Source: Polaromonas sp. (lineage in GTDB: Bacteria > Pseudomonadota > Gammaproteobacteria > Burkholderiales > Burkholderiaceae_C). From it: a stretch of 13,829 bases of DNA. A program made the translations under genes and the position numbers. Below, piece after piece: positions 1 to 6,327 of the stretch. Every line of letters starts with the position of its first letter. Positions within the stretch are counted from its first letter, which is position 1. The notes beneath the pieces were generated by a model. The model was not told the origin of the DNA, made no database searches, and was given only the letters and a program-made list of their open reading frames with translations. The stretch spans positions 1 through 13,829 of the forward strand of contig JANYFF010000396.1 in the NCBI GenBank assembly GCA_025362825.1, written 5' to 3'.

Positions 1-700
1 TGTCGCCATCGCTCAGGGGCTCCATATGCCGCAGCACCATGGCCGTCACGGCATCGCCGCAGGCGAGTTCAATTTGGGGGATTGTCTCGCGGGCATCCAT
101 TCCTGCGATCAGCGCCCGCAGCGGCAGCAGCATCGCGCTGACGTGCAGCGGCAGCACGTGGCACTCGTGCATGTCGGCGACATACGAGCTCTTGCGCTCG
201 TGAAAGCCAACCAGAACCGCGCCCTTCTTGCGAACATAGCGCACCGACAGGCGCGCTCGATAGCGATAGCCCCAGGCCGGGCCTTCAATCGGCCGCAGCA
301 TGCTCTCAGCCTTGAGCTTGCCAATGTGCCATAGGTTGTCTTCAAGTACACGCTGCTTGACGGCCACCTGGGCACTGACATGCAGGTGCTGCATCTTGCA
401 GCCGCCACAAGCCCCGGTGTGCAGGCCAAAGTGCGGGCACTGCGGGCGCACACGCTGGGACGATTCGCGCAATACCGACATCAGCGTGGCTTTTTCAAAG
501 GTCGGCTTCTTGCGATAAACGCTGGCGCTAACGCGCTCAAAAGGCAGCGCGCCCTCAATGAACACCACCTTGCCATCTTCGCGGTGGGCGATTCCCTGAG
601 CTTCGATATCGAGCGACTCGACAGTCAGCACGTCGGGCGGGTAGTCTGCCGGCGGGATGGTGATGGTGGGGTTCGGTTTATTTTTGAGTCGTCTGGCCAT
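1..700 (-). CDS. rlmD: 23S rRNA (uracil-1939-C5)-methyltransferase RlmD, C-terminus cut by window edge
   Basis: The minus-strand frame is open from ATG 700 to the left edge, giving 233 residues; the family is normally about 430-470 aa, so the SAM-binding and catalytic half is outside the window. Residues about 20-80 form a TRAM-like RNA-binding domain. An iron-sulfur cluster signature follows: Cys88 in CPHFG, Cys98 and Cys101 in GACGGCKMQH, and a fourth candidate, Cys180, in MHECHVL. This is the RlmD (RumA) arrangement, although the loop between the first two cysteines is four residues longer than I recall for E. coli. The family methylates U1939 of 23S rRNA in the cytoplasm using SAM. An in-frame ATG at 727 is an alternative start; neither start has a convincing Shine-Dalgarno. 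A terminator separates it from nlpD, so it probably has its own promoter. The call is firm; the start is less so. Confidence 0.93.
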   Translation of the reverse strand, partial: MARRLKNKPNPTITIPPADYPPDVLTVESLDIEAQGIAHREDGKVVFIEGALPFERVSASVYRKKPTFEKATLMSVLRESSQRVRPQCPHFGLHTGACGGCKMQHLHVSAQVAVKQRVLEDNLWHIGKLKAESMLRPIEGPAWGYRYRARLSVRYVRKKGAVLVGFHERKSSYVADMHECHVLPLHVSAMLLPLRALIAGMDARETIPQIELACGDAVTAMVLRHMEPLSDGD

Positions 701-757
701 ATCCCATTGTCTCAGGCCGCGCGACATGGACAGGAGACGAATGCTGCAAACGCCCGT

Positions 758-787
758 AAAAAAGCCCTGCGAACAGGGCTCTTTTTT
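758..787 (-). terminator. Rho-independent terminator after nlpD (symmetrical)
   Basis: A 7-bp perfect stem (AGCCCTG at 763-769 paired with CAGGGCT at 774-780) has a CGAA tetraloop and is flanked by an A-run at 758-763 and a T-run at 782-787. Read on the minus strand it ends in a run of six U and lies about 17-47 nt past the nlpD stop. It could work in both directions, but the only gene here that needs it is nlpD. It separates the surE-pcm-nlpD unit from rlmD. Confidence 0.88.
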
Positions 788-804
788 GCAAAATCTGCAG
801 CTGT

Positions 805-1647
805 TTATCGGGCAGGCATGTATTTGGCCGGGTCCACCGGCTTGCCCTGGCGGCGGATCTCAAAATGCAGTTTCACGCGGTCGGCGTCGCTGTTGCCCAT
901 TTCAGCAATTTTTTGGCCCTTCTTGACGCTCTGGTCTTCCTTGACCAGCAGTGTCTGGTTGTGCGCATACGCCGTCAGAAAGGTGTTGTTGTGCTTGAGG
1001 ATGATGAGGTTGCCATAGCCGCGCAAGCCAGCACCGGCATACACCACACGGCCATCTGCAGAAGCGAGAATTGGGTCACCCGCCTTGCCGGAGATGTCGA
1101 AGCCCTTGTTTTTTGCCTCGTCAAATCCTGCAATCAGGCTGCCCTGGGCTGGCCAGATCCACGCGAGGTCGTCTTCACTGGAAGTTGCAGCCGTCGCTGC
1201 TGCAGGAGCAGTAGCTGCAGATGCAGCCGCCTTGGTAGGCTGGGCCGTCGCGGTGGTCTGCGTGACAGCCGAGCCTGAGGTCACCGGGCGCGTCACCACA
1301 AGCGGGTTGTCGCTGGATGGTGGCACCACGCGCAGGACCTGACCGACTTCAATCACGTTCGGGTTATCAAGGCTGTTCCAGCGTGCGATGTCGCGCCAGT
1401 TTTGCCCTGTATCGAGGCCAATACGAATCAGGGTATCGCCCGGCTTGACGGTGTAATAACCCGGCTTGCCGGCGTTTTCAAAGCCCGGCGGTTGCTTGAT
1501 ACCGGCATCGACGGCGCCTAACACGGGGCGCGAGCTGCCGGTACCACGGTCTTCAACCGGTGCGTTGGTAAGCGAGCGTGAACTGCAGCCGGCCGCCAGC
1601 ACGATGCCCACCGCCAGCAGGCACGAGAGGCCAACGCGTCCCGTCAT
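805..1647 (-). CDS. nlpD: NlpD-like LysM/M23 lipoprotein, activator of cell-wall amidase
   Basis: A lipobox (LAAGC, Cys21 from the chosen start) follows a hydrophobic signal segment, so this should be a lipidated envelope protein. A LysM peptidoglycan-binding domain (YYTVKPGDTLIRIG onward, about residues 63-110) comes next, then an Ala/Thr-rich linker, then a C-terminal LytM/M23 domain (about 168-278). The M23 fold retains GFDI, AYAHN and KLHFEIR, but the first zinc-ligand histidine is replaced (NKGFDI). As in E. coli NlpD, this implies an enzymatically dead domain that activates an amidase (AmiC-type) during cell separation. The same frame is open to ATG 1719 (304 aa). I chose ATG 1647 because it leaves a normal 20-residue lipoprotein signal and has an AGGCGG upstream; ATG 1668 is also possible. 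It lies just downstream of pcm, as in the classical surE-pcm-nlpD cluster. Confidence 0.9.
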   Translation of the reverse strand: MTGRVGLSCLLAVGIVLAAGCSSRSLTNAPVEDRGTGSSRPVLGAVDAGIKQPPGFENAGKPGYYTVKPGDTLIRIGLDTGQNWRDIARWNSLDNPNVIEVGQVLRVVPPSSDNPLVVTRPVTSGSAVTQTTATAQPTKAAASAATAPAAATAATSSEDDLAWIWPAQGSLIAGFDEAKNKGFDISGKAGDPILASADGRVVYAGAGLRGYGNLIILKHNNTFLTAYAHNQTLLVKEDQSVKKGQKIAEMGNSDADRVKLHFEIRRQGKPVDPAKYMPAR

Positions 1648-1757
1648 TTTTGCAACCGCCTGCCTCATAGCCAGTGTGATTGGGAAGTCCGCCATGGTAC
1701 GCGCTTTGGTTGGAGTCATTGGTTTTTCTGGCCCTGATGTTGCTCTGGAGAAATTCT

Positions 1758-2573
1758 TCAGCTTGTGCCTGATTTTAAAGGCACAAAGTGCACGGCTTCG
1801 AGCAGCGTCTGCTGGATGCCATTTGCGGTTTTGTCGACCACGACCAGCGCCTGCGCACCGTTGGCAGCCTGCAGGGGCGCCACCAGCCGACCGCCGACCG
1901 CCAGTTGGTCAATCCAGGCCTGCGGCAAGGCCTCGCCGCCGGCTGCTGCGATGATGGCGGCGTATGGCGCGCCCCTGGCGTAGCCAATCATGCCGTCGCC
2001 GAACAACAGGTGCAGATTGGGTAGCCGGAAATGCCTGAGGTTTTCGCGGGCCTTGTCGTGAAGGCCCCGCAGACGTTCGATGCTGTAGACCTCTGTGGCC
2101 AGTTGGGCCAGCACCGCCGCTTGGTAGCCGCAGCCGGTACCGATTTCAAGCACCCGGCCCAGCTTGCCGCGGTTACCCTGGTCGGCGCGCATCAGCAGTT
2201 CCAGCATGCGTGCCACAACATTGGGCTTTGAAATGGTTTGCCCTAACCCGATCGGCAGGCTGGTGTCTTCATAAGCCTGGTTGACGAGTGCGGAGTCAAC
2301 AAACCGGTGCCGCTCGACGTGGCCCATGGCTGCCAGCACCTGCGGGTCCTTCAAACCCTGGGCGGCCAGCTTTTGCACCATGCGCGTACGCACGGCCAGG
2401 GAATCCATGCCCAAACCACTCGAAATCAGTGTTCTGGACTCATTTTTGGTGCCATTTAAGCCTGCAGCCCCTGTATTCCGGACACCTACCGCTATGTTTT
2501 TGGTAGCAGATGGCACGCCGGCATCGGATTTCAGGCGCACCGGAAAGCCGGGCCGGCTGACAGCGGTCTTCAT
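1758..2573 (-). CDS. pcm: Protein-L-isoaspartate O-methyltransferase with repeat-derived N-terminal extension
   Basis: This cytosolic SAM-dependent enzyme methylates isoaspartyl residues to start repair of aged proteins. The family-specific SLPIGLGQTISKP stretch (residues 105-117) and the SAM-binding motif VLEIGTGCGYQAAVLAQL (141-158, followed by VYSIER) are both intact, and the length from residue 56 onward (216 aa) is typical. The ATG at 2573 overlaps the surE stop as ATGA, which suggests translational coupling. The first 55 residues are unusual: residues 22-46 are encoded by a copy of a dispersed element (2436-2508) whose second copy lies at 4512-4579. The catalytic domain might instead be translated from ATG 2408 (Met56), although the ribosome binding site there is weak. 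The gene identity is certain; the true N-terminus is not. Confidence 0.95.
   Translation of the reverse strand: MKTAVSRPGFPVRLKSDAGVPSATKNIAVGVRNTGAAGLNGTKNESRTLISSGLGMDSLAVRTRMVQKLAAQGLKDPQVLAAMGHVERHRFVDSALVNQAYEDTSLPIGLGQTISKPNVVARMLELLMRADQGNRGKLGRVLEIGTGCGYQAAVLAQLATEVYSIERLRGLHDKARENLRHFRLPNLHLLFGDGMIGYARGAPYAAIIAAAGGEALPQAWIDQLAVGGRLVAPLQAANGAQALVVVDKTANGIQQTLLEAVHFVPLKSGTS
2436..2508. repeat. Dispersed ~70-bp element, copy 1, inside the pcm 5' coding region
   Basis: Positions 2440-2508 align end to end with 4512-4579 with a single 1-nt gap; about 42 of 69 positions match, including conserved outer ends (TCATTTT...GGT and GCTAT...TAGCA). From memory, the pattern resembles an abundant imperfect palindromic element in Comamonadaceae genomes. 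Here it is read through in frame and supplies about 24 residues of the Pcm N-terminal extension. The central stem of this copy is degenerate. Confidence 0.6.
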
Positions 2574-3358
2574 TTGTGCGCTTGTGTCATGGCAGCAGCA
2601 GTCTGGGCCCAGTACGGCAGGCGCTCATGGTCGGTCAGGTCGACTTGCAAAGGGGTGAGCGAGATAAACCGCTGCTTGGTCGCATGGAAATCCGTGCCTT
2701 CGCCTTCGTCCTTGGCCGGGCCGGCGCCGCCTATCCAGTACATGGTTTCGCCGCGCGGGCTGGTCTGCGTGATGACCCGCTCGGCCGCATGCCGGCGCCC
2801 GAGCCGCGCCACCTTCACGCCCTGTATCTGGTCGTCGGGCAGATTGGGGATATTCACATTCAGCAGCCAGGGCGCAACCGTTGGCCGGCCGCCCTCGGCA
2901 ATCACTTCCAGAGAAGGCATCAGTTGCTGCACCAGGTCGCGCGCGCGTCGGGCCGCCACATCAATGCAAGCCCAGCCCTTTTCCGTTTGCGAAAAGGCAA
3001 TCGCCGGAATGCCAAACAGATAGCCCTCCATTGCCGCGCCGACAGTGCCCGAATAGATGGTGTCGTCACCCATATTGGCACCGTTGTTGATGCCGGAAAC
3101 CACCAGATCCGGCCGATAGCCCAACAAACCAGTCAAGGCAATGTGGACGCAATCTGCCGGGGTTCCATTGATATACCGAAAGCCGTTGGCCGCCGTCTGG
3201 ACATACATAGGCGAATGCAGCGTCAGGGCATTGGACTTGGCGCTGTTGTTCTGCTCAGGCGCGACCACTTCAACGTCTGCAATGTCCTTTAAGGCCTCGT
3301 ACAGGGCAACAATGCCCGTTGCCTGGTAACCGTCGTCGTTGCATACAAGAATTTTCAT
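2570..3358 (-). CDS. surE: 5'/3'-nucleotidase SurE (survival protein E)
   Basis: SurE is a metal-dependent nucleoside-monophosphate phosphatase linked to stationary-phase survival. The N-terminus has the signature NDDG (Asp8 and Asp9 as metal ligands), Ser39 lies in APEQNNSAKSNALT, and Asn92 lies in SGINNGANMGDDTIYSGTVG; these correspond to the metal-site residues of the family. The 262-aa length is normal (about 250). It is the first gene of a surE-pcm-nlpD unit: its TGA stop overlaps the pcm ATG. The start codon ATG 3358 follows directly from the family N-terminus MKILVCNDDG. A 123-bp divergent intergenic region separates it from the oxidoreductase at 3482. Confidence 0.97.
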   Translation of the reverse strand: MKILVCNDDGYQATGIVALYEALKDIADVEVVAPEQNNSAKSNALTLHSPMYVQTAANGFRYINGTPADCVHIALTGLLGYRPDLVVSGINNGANMGDDTIYSGTVGAAMEGYLFGIPAIAFSQTEKGWACIDVAARRARDLVQQLMPSLEVIAEGGRPTVAPWLLNVNIPNLPDDQIQGVKVARLGRRHAAERVITQTSPRGETMYWIGGAGPAKDEGEGTDFHATKQRFISLTPLQVDLTDHERLPYWAQTAAAMTQAHK

Positions 3359-3481
3359 TCACTGATTTTAGGTCACCCGAGTTACCGGTGCGACACAAAA
3401 GCCAACCGACGCCGCCAGTTGCCGACTTGACCTGCCTATGATGCAGCTTCGCACCAACAATTGCCCCCATCGGAGACAACT
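3359..3481. promoter_or_regulatory. Divergent promoter region between surE and the MDR oxidoreductase
   Basis: Both flanking genes start from this 123-bp gap, so promoters in both directions are expected. On the plus strand a TATGAT at 3437-3442 could be a -10 box about 40 nt before the ATG at 3482, but no good -35 hexamer lies 16-18 bp upstream of it. A strong Shine-Dalgarno, GGAGA at 3472-3476, sits 5 nt before ATG 3482 and decides that start. On the minus strand I found no clear promoter pair. Confidence 0.4.
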
Positions 3482-4498
3482 ATGCATGCTTGGCTTTGTG
3501 AAAACCCCATTGGCGTCGACGCCCTGACCTGGAAAGAACTGCCCACGCCCAGCCCGAAAGCCGGCGAAGTGCTGATTGAAATCAAGGCTGCGAGCCTGAA
3601 TTTCCCCGACCTGTTAATTGTGCAAAACAAATACCAGATGAAGCCCCCGCTGCCCTTCGTGCCCGGCTCGGAATACGCCGGCATCGTGCAAGCCGTTGGC
3701 GAAGGCGTGAAGCACCTGGCCGTGGGTCAGTCCGTAGCCTGCCTGTCAGGCACCGGCGGTTTTGCCACCCATACCATCGCCCCTGCCGCACTGTGCATGC
3801 CGCTGCCGGCGGGCTTCCCCTTTGTGGATGCGGCGGCCTTCATCATGATTTATGCCACCTCGCACCATGCGCTTATTGATCGGGCACAGCTCAAGGCCGG
3901 TGAAACCGTGCTGGTGCTCGGCGCGGCTGGCGGCGTGGGCACCTCGGCCATACAAATTGCCAAGGCGGTTGGCGCCCGCGTGATCGCAGCTGCATCCACC
4001 GACGAGAAATGCGCGCTGTGCAAATCGATAGGCGCAGACGCCACCATCAACTACAGCACTGAAAACCTCAGGGATGCCATCAAGCTGCTGACAGACGGCA
4101 AGGGGCCAAACGTGATTTACGACCCGGTCGGCGGCGATTTCAGCGAACCAGCCTTCCGCTCCATCGCCTGGCGCGGCCGTTACCTGGTGATCGGCTTTGC
4201 CTCCGGCCCAACGCCATCGCTGCCGCTGAACCTGCCACTGCTCAAGGGCGCATCCATCGTCGGCGTGTTCTGGGGTGGATTTGCCAAAGCCGAGCCTAGA
4301 GCCAACGCCGCCATGATGGCCGAACTGGCCAGCTGGTACGCACAAGGCAAGATCAAGCCGGTGATTGACAGCACCATGCCGATGGCAGAGTTGAAAGCCG
4401 CCTACGCACACATGGGTTCACGAGGCGTCAAAGGAAAGCTGGTGATGGTGAACCAGGCGACCCTGGAGCAGGTAGCCCCTGCCAAAAGCAAGAATTAG
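3482..4498 (+). CDS. NADPH:quinone oxidoreductase-like MDR-family enzyme (zinc-free)
   Basis: This 338-residue protein has the two-domain medium-chain dehydrogenase/reductase layout. A GroES-like N-terminal domain runs to about residue 125 and includes ASLNFPDLL and the PFVPGSEYAGIV signature. A Rossmann domain follows with the nucleotide-binding motif LGAAGGVG (146-153), then YDPVGGD and GRYLVIGFASG. The catalytic and structural zinc-binding cysteine sets of alcohol dehydrogenases are absent, which places it with quinone oxidoreductases (QOR, zeta-crystallin-like) that use NADPH. The true substrate cannot be read from sequence. ATG 3482 is preferred over an in-frame TTG at 3461 because GGAGA lies at ideal spacing and MHAWLCENP resembles the usual family start. 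It is a single-gene plus-strand unit that converges on the minus-strand genes to its right. Confidence 0.92.
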   Translation: MHAWLCENPIGVDALTWKELPTPSPKAGEVLIEIKAASLNFPDLLIVQNKYQMKPPLPFVPGSEYAGIVQAVGEGVKHLAVGQSVACLSGTGGFATHTIAPAALCMPLPAGFPFVDAAAFIMIYATSHHALIDRAQLKAGETVLVLGAAGGVGTSAIQIAKAVGARVIAAASTDEKCALCKSIGADATINYSTENLRDAIKLLTDGKGPNVIYDPVGGDFSEPAFRSIAWRGRYLVIGFASGPTPSLPLNLPLLKGASIVGVFWGGFAKAEPRANAAMMAELASWYAQGKIKPVIDSTMPMAELKAAYAHMGSRGVKGKLVMVNQATLEQVAPAKSKN

Positions 4499-4511
4499 CC
4501 GTCCCGACGCG

Positions 4512-4579
4512 TCATTTTGGTATCAAACAGGGCGCATGCCCAGTAACTACGGGCATTTTCAGCTATTTACTTGATAGCA
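4512..4579. repeat. Dispersed ~70-bp element, copy 2, with central hairpin
   Basis: This copy pairs with 2440-2508. It lies 13 bp after the oxidoreductase stop and contains a 6-bp perfect inverted repeat: ATGCCC at 4536-4541 and GGGCAT at 4551-4556, followed by TTT. The hairpin may act as a weak terminator or mRNA 3' stabiliser for the plus-strand gene. On the minus strand the outer end (GCTATCAAGTAA) supplies the last codons and stop of the relic reading frame at 4567-4822. Confidence 0.6.
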
Positions 4580-4822
4580 AAATAGATTCTCAAGGCATTT
4601 TTGTGACGGTCTACGTTTCGCCAGTCATTGCGCGGGGTGTGGGGCTGGCTTGTTCCGTTGTACGTCAACGAGAGCGTGAAGCCCACGTCGGAAGCTGCCG
4701 TATTGAACACAACCGCCTGCACCTGCCCACTGGCTGTACGACCGTCGGTAACGCGAATCGGGGCTAACCTCAGCGAGGCTCAAATTGGCAAAATGCGCAG
4801 TGATATGTAAACGGCTAGCCAT
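4567..4822 (-). pseudogene. Possible frameshifted relic of a small hypothetical gene
   Basis: ATG 4822 is preceded by AAGG at 4827-4830, close to the start, and opens MASRLHITAHFANLSLAEV. The same frame then continues as low-plausibility sequence to a stop at 4625. A second minus-strand frame (stop TGA at 4780-4782 upstream, TAA at 4567-4569 downstream) has no ATG. It reads as convincing protein with alternating beta-type residues, for example VTDGRTASGQVQAVVFNT and GFTLSLTYNG, ending in IYFAIK inside the dispersed element. Joining the two with one frameshift near 4765-4780 would give one protein of about 85 residues. I do not recognise the family. It could also be two unrelated chance frames, or the upstream frame alone (65 aa) could be the gene. 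Confidence 0.3.
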
Positions 4823-4871
4823 CCCACCTTGACGGTTGACGACCGCGCGATGTTCGTAGCGGTACGGGGAC

Positions 4872-5093
4872 CTACCGTTTATTCGGCAATTGAATGACTT
4901 GGGAATTGCCCGATGGCGCATCAGTTTCGGCGCCGATCACTCTGCTGAGAAACACAGGTGCCACATTCCACTGACGCCCATCAACGGTGATTACTGTGAC
5001 TGTTTTGCGGTTGCATTTGGCAACGATACCTGTCTTGGGATCGTTGCCTGGGGCATGGAAGGACACCCGGTCACCGATTCTGACGCTCTGCAT
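4872..5093 (-). CDS. Small hypothetical protein (73 aa), SH3-like beta-barrel pattern
   Basis: The protein begins MQSVRIGDRVSFHAPGND and continues with a TGIVAKCNRKTVTVITVDG segment and QWNVAPVFLSRV. This regular alternation of short beta strands around GD, G and DG turns resembles small SH3/KOW-like barrels that often bind nucleic acid or protein, but no function can be assigned. The last 20 residues look disordered. The start is supported by GAGATAGACAG just upstream (a weak Shine-Dalgarno). It lies 115 bp downstream of the first oxygenase on the same strand and upstream of the possible relic gene, in the AT-richer part of the window. It is short but looks conserved in character, so I regard it as probably real. 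Confidence 0.6.
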   Translation of the reverse strand: MQSVRIGDRVSFHAPGNDPKTGIVAKCNRKTVTVITVDGRQWNVAPVFLSRVIGAETDAPSGNSQVIQLPNKR

Positions 5094-5208
5094 CTGTCTA
5101 TCTCAAGATGGGTTCGCCGGACGCATACGGTCGGCTGCAATGTTGCCATTGCGTACTTGAACTTAGGCTGAGCCTCTGAAGACCTTCTTCGTATGCTTGT
5201 ACGTAGGG

Positions 5209-5811
5209 CTAAATCATCCAGGTGACTATCGAGTAGCGCGTGCCGTTACGTACCTCTGTAATTTCATGCGGATACATGAAATTAGCCGGAAAAATCACTA
5301 TGGACCCGACTGCAGGGCGGAGCACCTTGGCACCACCAAAAAAAGACCATTCGCCGCCTTCGAAGTCATTGTTGAGCGTAAATGAGCAGGCGAGAGAGCG
5401 CGGCACACGCTTAAACGAATCGGTATGAACGCGGTAATAACCACCCGGGCTGTAACGCAGCAATTCAAACCCCATACCTTCAACCACCGCTGAATGGGGG
5501 AACCTCGCATGGTAGCGTCGCAAAATGCCAGCACAAGCCGTGAACAGGGTATCTTCTATTTTTTTCCTAACACCGAGGTTTTTCTGAATGACATCCGGCG
5601 TCGACAATGAAACAGCGTCTGCATTCCTTATCCGTCTATCAACCCGAGCCGATTCGTCAACCTGGGTGGAACGCCACTCCTCCTCTGCAAACTCGGCAAC
5701 GACGCCATCGCAAAAGTCAGACTTGAGGACGTCGTCGTAAACAACAATGTAATCCTCAATATTTTTTTCAAAGGCGCTGTTTGTCAAAATAGGCATAGGC
5801 TTTAGATCCAT
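5209..5811 (-). CDS. 2-oxoglutarate/Fe(II)-dependent oxygenase, prolyl-4-hydroxylase-like
   Basis: This is a 200-residue protein from ATG 5811. It carries the double-stranded beta-helix facial triad: His129 and Asp131 in GGYYRVHTDSF, and His182 in FMYPHEI. Arg192 in NGTRYSIVTW is in the right place to bind 2-oxoglutarate. The pattern, including SFTLNNDFEGGEWSFFGG and GSIVIFPANF, matches the P4Hc/2OG-FeII_Oxy superfamily. Members hydroxylate proteins or small molecules; the substrate here is unknown. The frame is open upstream to TTG 5859, with ATGs at 5823, 5811 and 5796; none has a strong ribosome binding site. It overlaps the end of the preceding oxygenase by about 44 bp, implying translational coupling. 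No signal peptide is seen, so it should act in the cytoplasm. Confidence 0.88.
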   Translation of the reverse strand: MDLKPMPILTNSAFEKNIEDYIVVYDDVLKSDFCDGVVAEFAEEEWRSTQVDESARVDRRIRNADAVSLSTPDVIQKNLGVRKKIEDTLFTACAGILRRYHARFPHSAVVEGMGFELLRYSPGGYYRVHTDSFKRVPRSLACSFTLNNDFEGGEWSFFGGAKVLRPAVGSIVIFPANFMYPHEITEVRNGTRYSIVTWMI

Positions 5812-6307
5812 AGGAAAAAACATAGTGCAAAAAGACCTGCATGCATTCGTTGCCCGCAAACGGTTCGCGCCAATGAGTGGTTTGGCAGCCCAAATACATC
5901 AGCGCATCGCCGGGTTGCAACAACACGCTGACCGGGTTAACGCCGGGCTTTTTTAGCCAGAACGGCCAAGCTTGATCAGCCCGCAGATTTAGCGTCAGAC
6001 TTAATTCGCAGGCATCTCTATCTGAATGTGCCGGCAAAATGTCCCCACATCCATAGATGCGCGCGTAGCTGTACGTGGGCAGTACCGACTCGCCGCAAAG
6101 TGATTGAACCTGGGGTATTTTTTCAACTAACAGGCGCAAGAATGGCATGTGGTTGTAAACGGCTGGCGACATCGGCACAGCAGGATCGGGCAACATGGCG
6201 CTCGAAGCGCAGTGATCGGCAAGGCCTTGAGCCAGTGCCCCAGCTCTCTCCTTTGAGATAAAAGCCGGCACAAACAAACAATATTCGGATTCGAGCAGGT
6301 GATTCAT
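5768..6307 (-). CDS. 2-oxoglutarate/Fe(II)-dependent oxygenase, second unrelated type
   Basis: This 179-aa protein contains PTYSYARIYGCGDILPAHSD (77-96), in which His94 and Asp96 form the HxD metal motif. LQPGDALMYLG leads to His145 in QTTHWREPF, the distal metal ligand. The spacing (about 50 residues between HxD and the last His) is normal for the 2OG-Fe(II) fold. The usual Arg/Lys about 10 residues after the distal His is not obvious; Arg147 is closer. The sequence ends in MQVFLHYVF, a pattern I associate with uncharacterised oxygenases from phages and bacterial surface-polysaccharide loci. It shares no evident similarity with the neighbouring oxygenase beyond the fold motifs. It starts 20 bp after the kinase stop and overlaps the next oxygenase, so the three are probably co-transcribed. 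Substrate unknown. Confidence 0.85.
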   Translation of the reverse strand: MNHLLESEYCLFVPAFISKERAGALAQGLADHCASSAMLPDPAVPMSPAVYNHMPFLRLLVEKIPQVQSLCGESVLPTYSYARIYGCGDILPAHSDRDACELSLTLNLRADQAWPFWLKKPGVNPVSVLLQPGDALMYLGCQTTHWREPFAGNECMQVFLHYVFSYGSKAYAYFDKQRL

Positions 6308-6327
6308 TTAAATTCTATGGGGCATGC

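Noticed and set aside
26..1018. Plus-strand open frames opposite rlmD and nlpD
   Set aside because: They are opposite strongly recognisable minus-strand genes, encode Arg/His/Gln-rich sequence without domain signatures, and cross the terminator hairpin.
3361..3395. TAAAAT at 3365-3370 (minus strand) as the surE -10 box
   Set aside because: It lies only about 7 nt before the ATG and lacks a matching -35, so it would imply a leaderless transcript without further support.
3746..4411. Minus-strand open frame (221 codons) opposite the MDR oxidoreductase
   Set aside because: It is Gly/His/Arg-rich shadow sequence; the plus-strand frame has the GroES and Rossmann motifs and a good ribosome binding site.
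5166..5200. Short inverted repeat GAAG-AC-CTTC near 5178-5187 as a terminator after the oxygenase
   Set aside because: The stem is only 4 bp with a 2-nt loop and has no adjacent T-run in the right direction.
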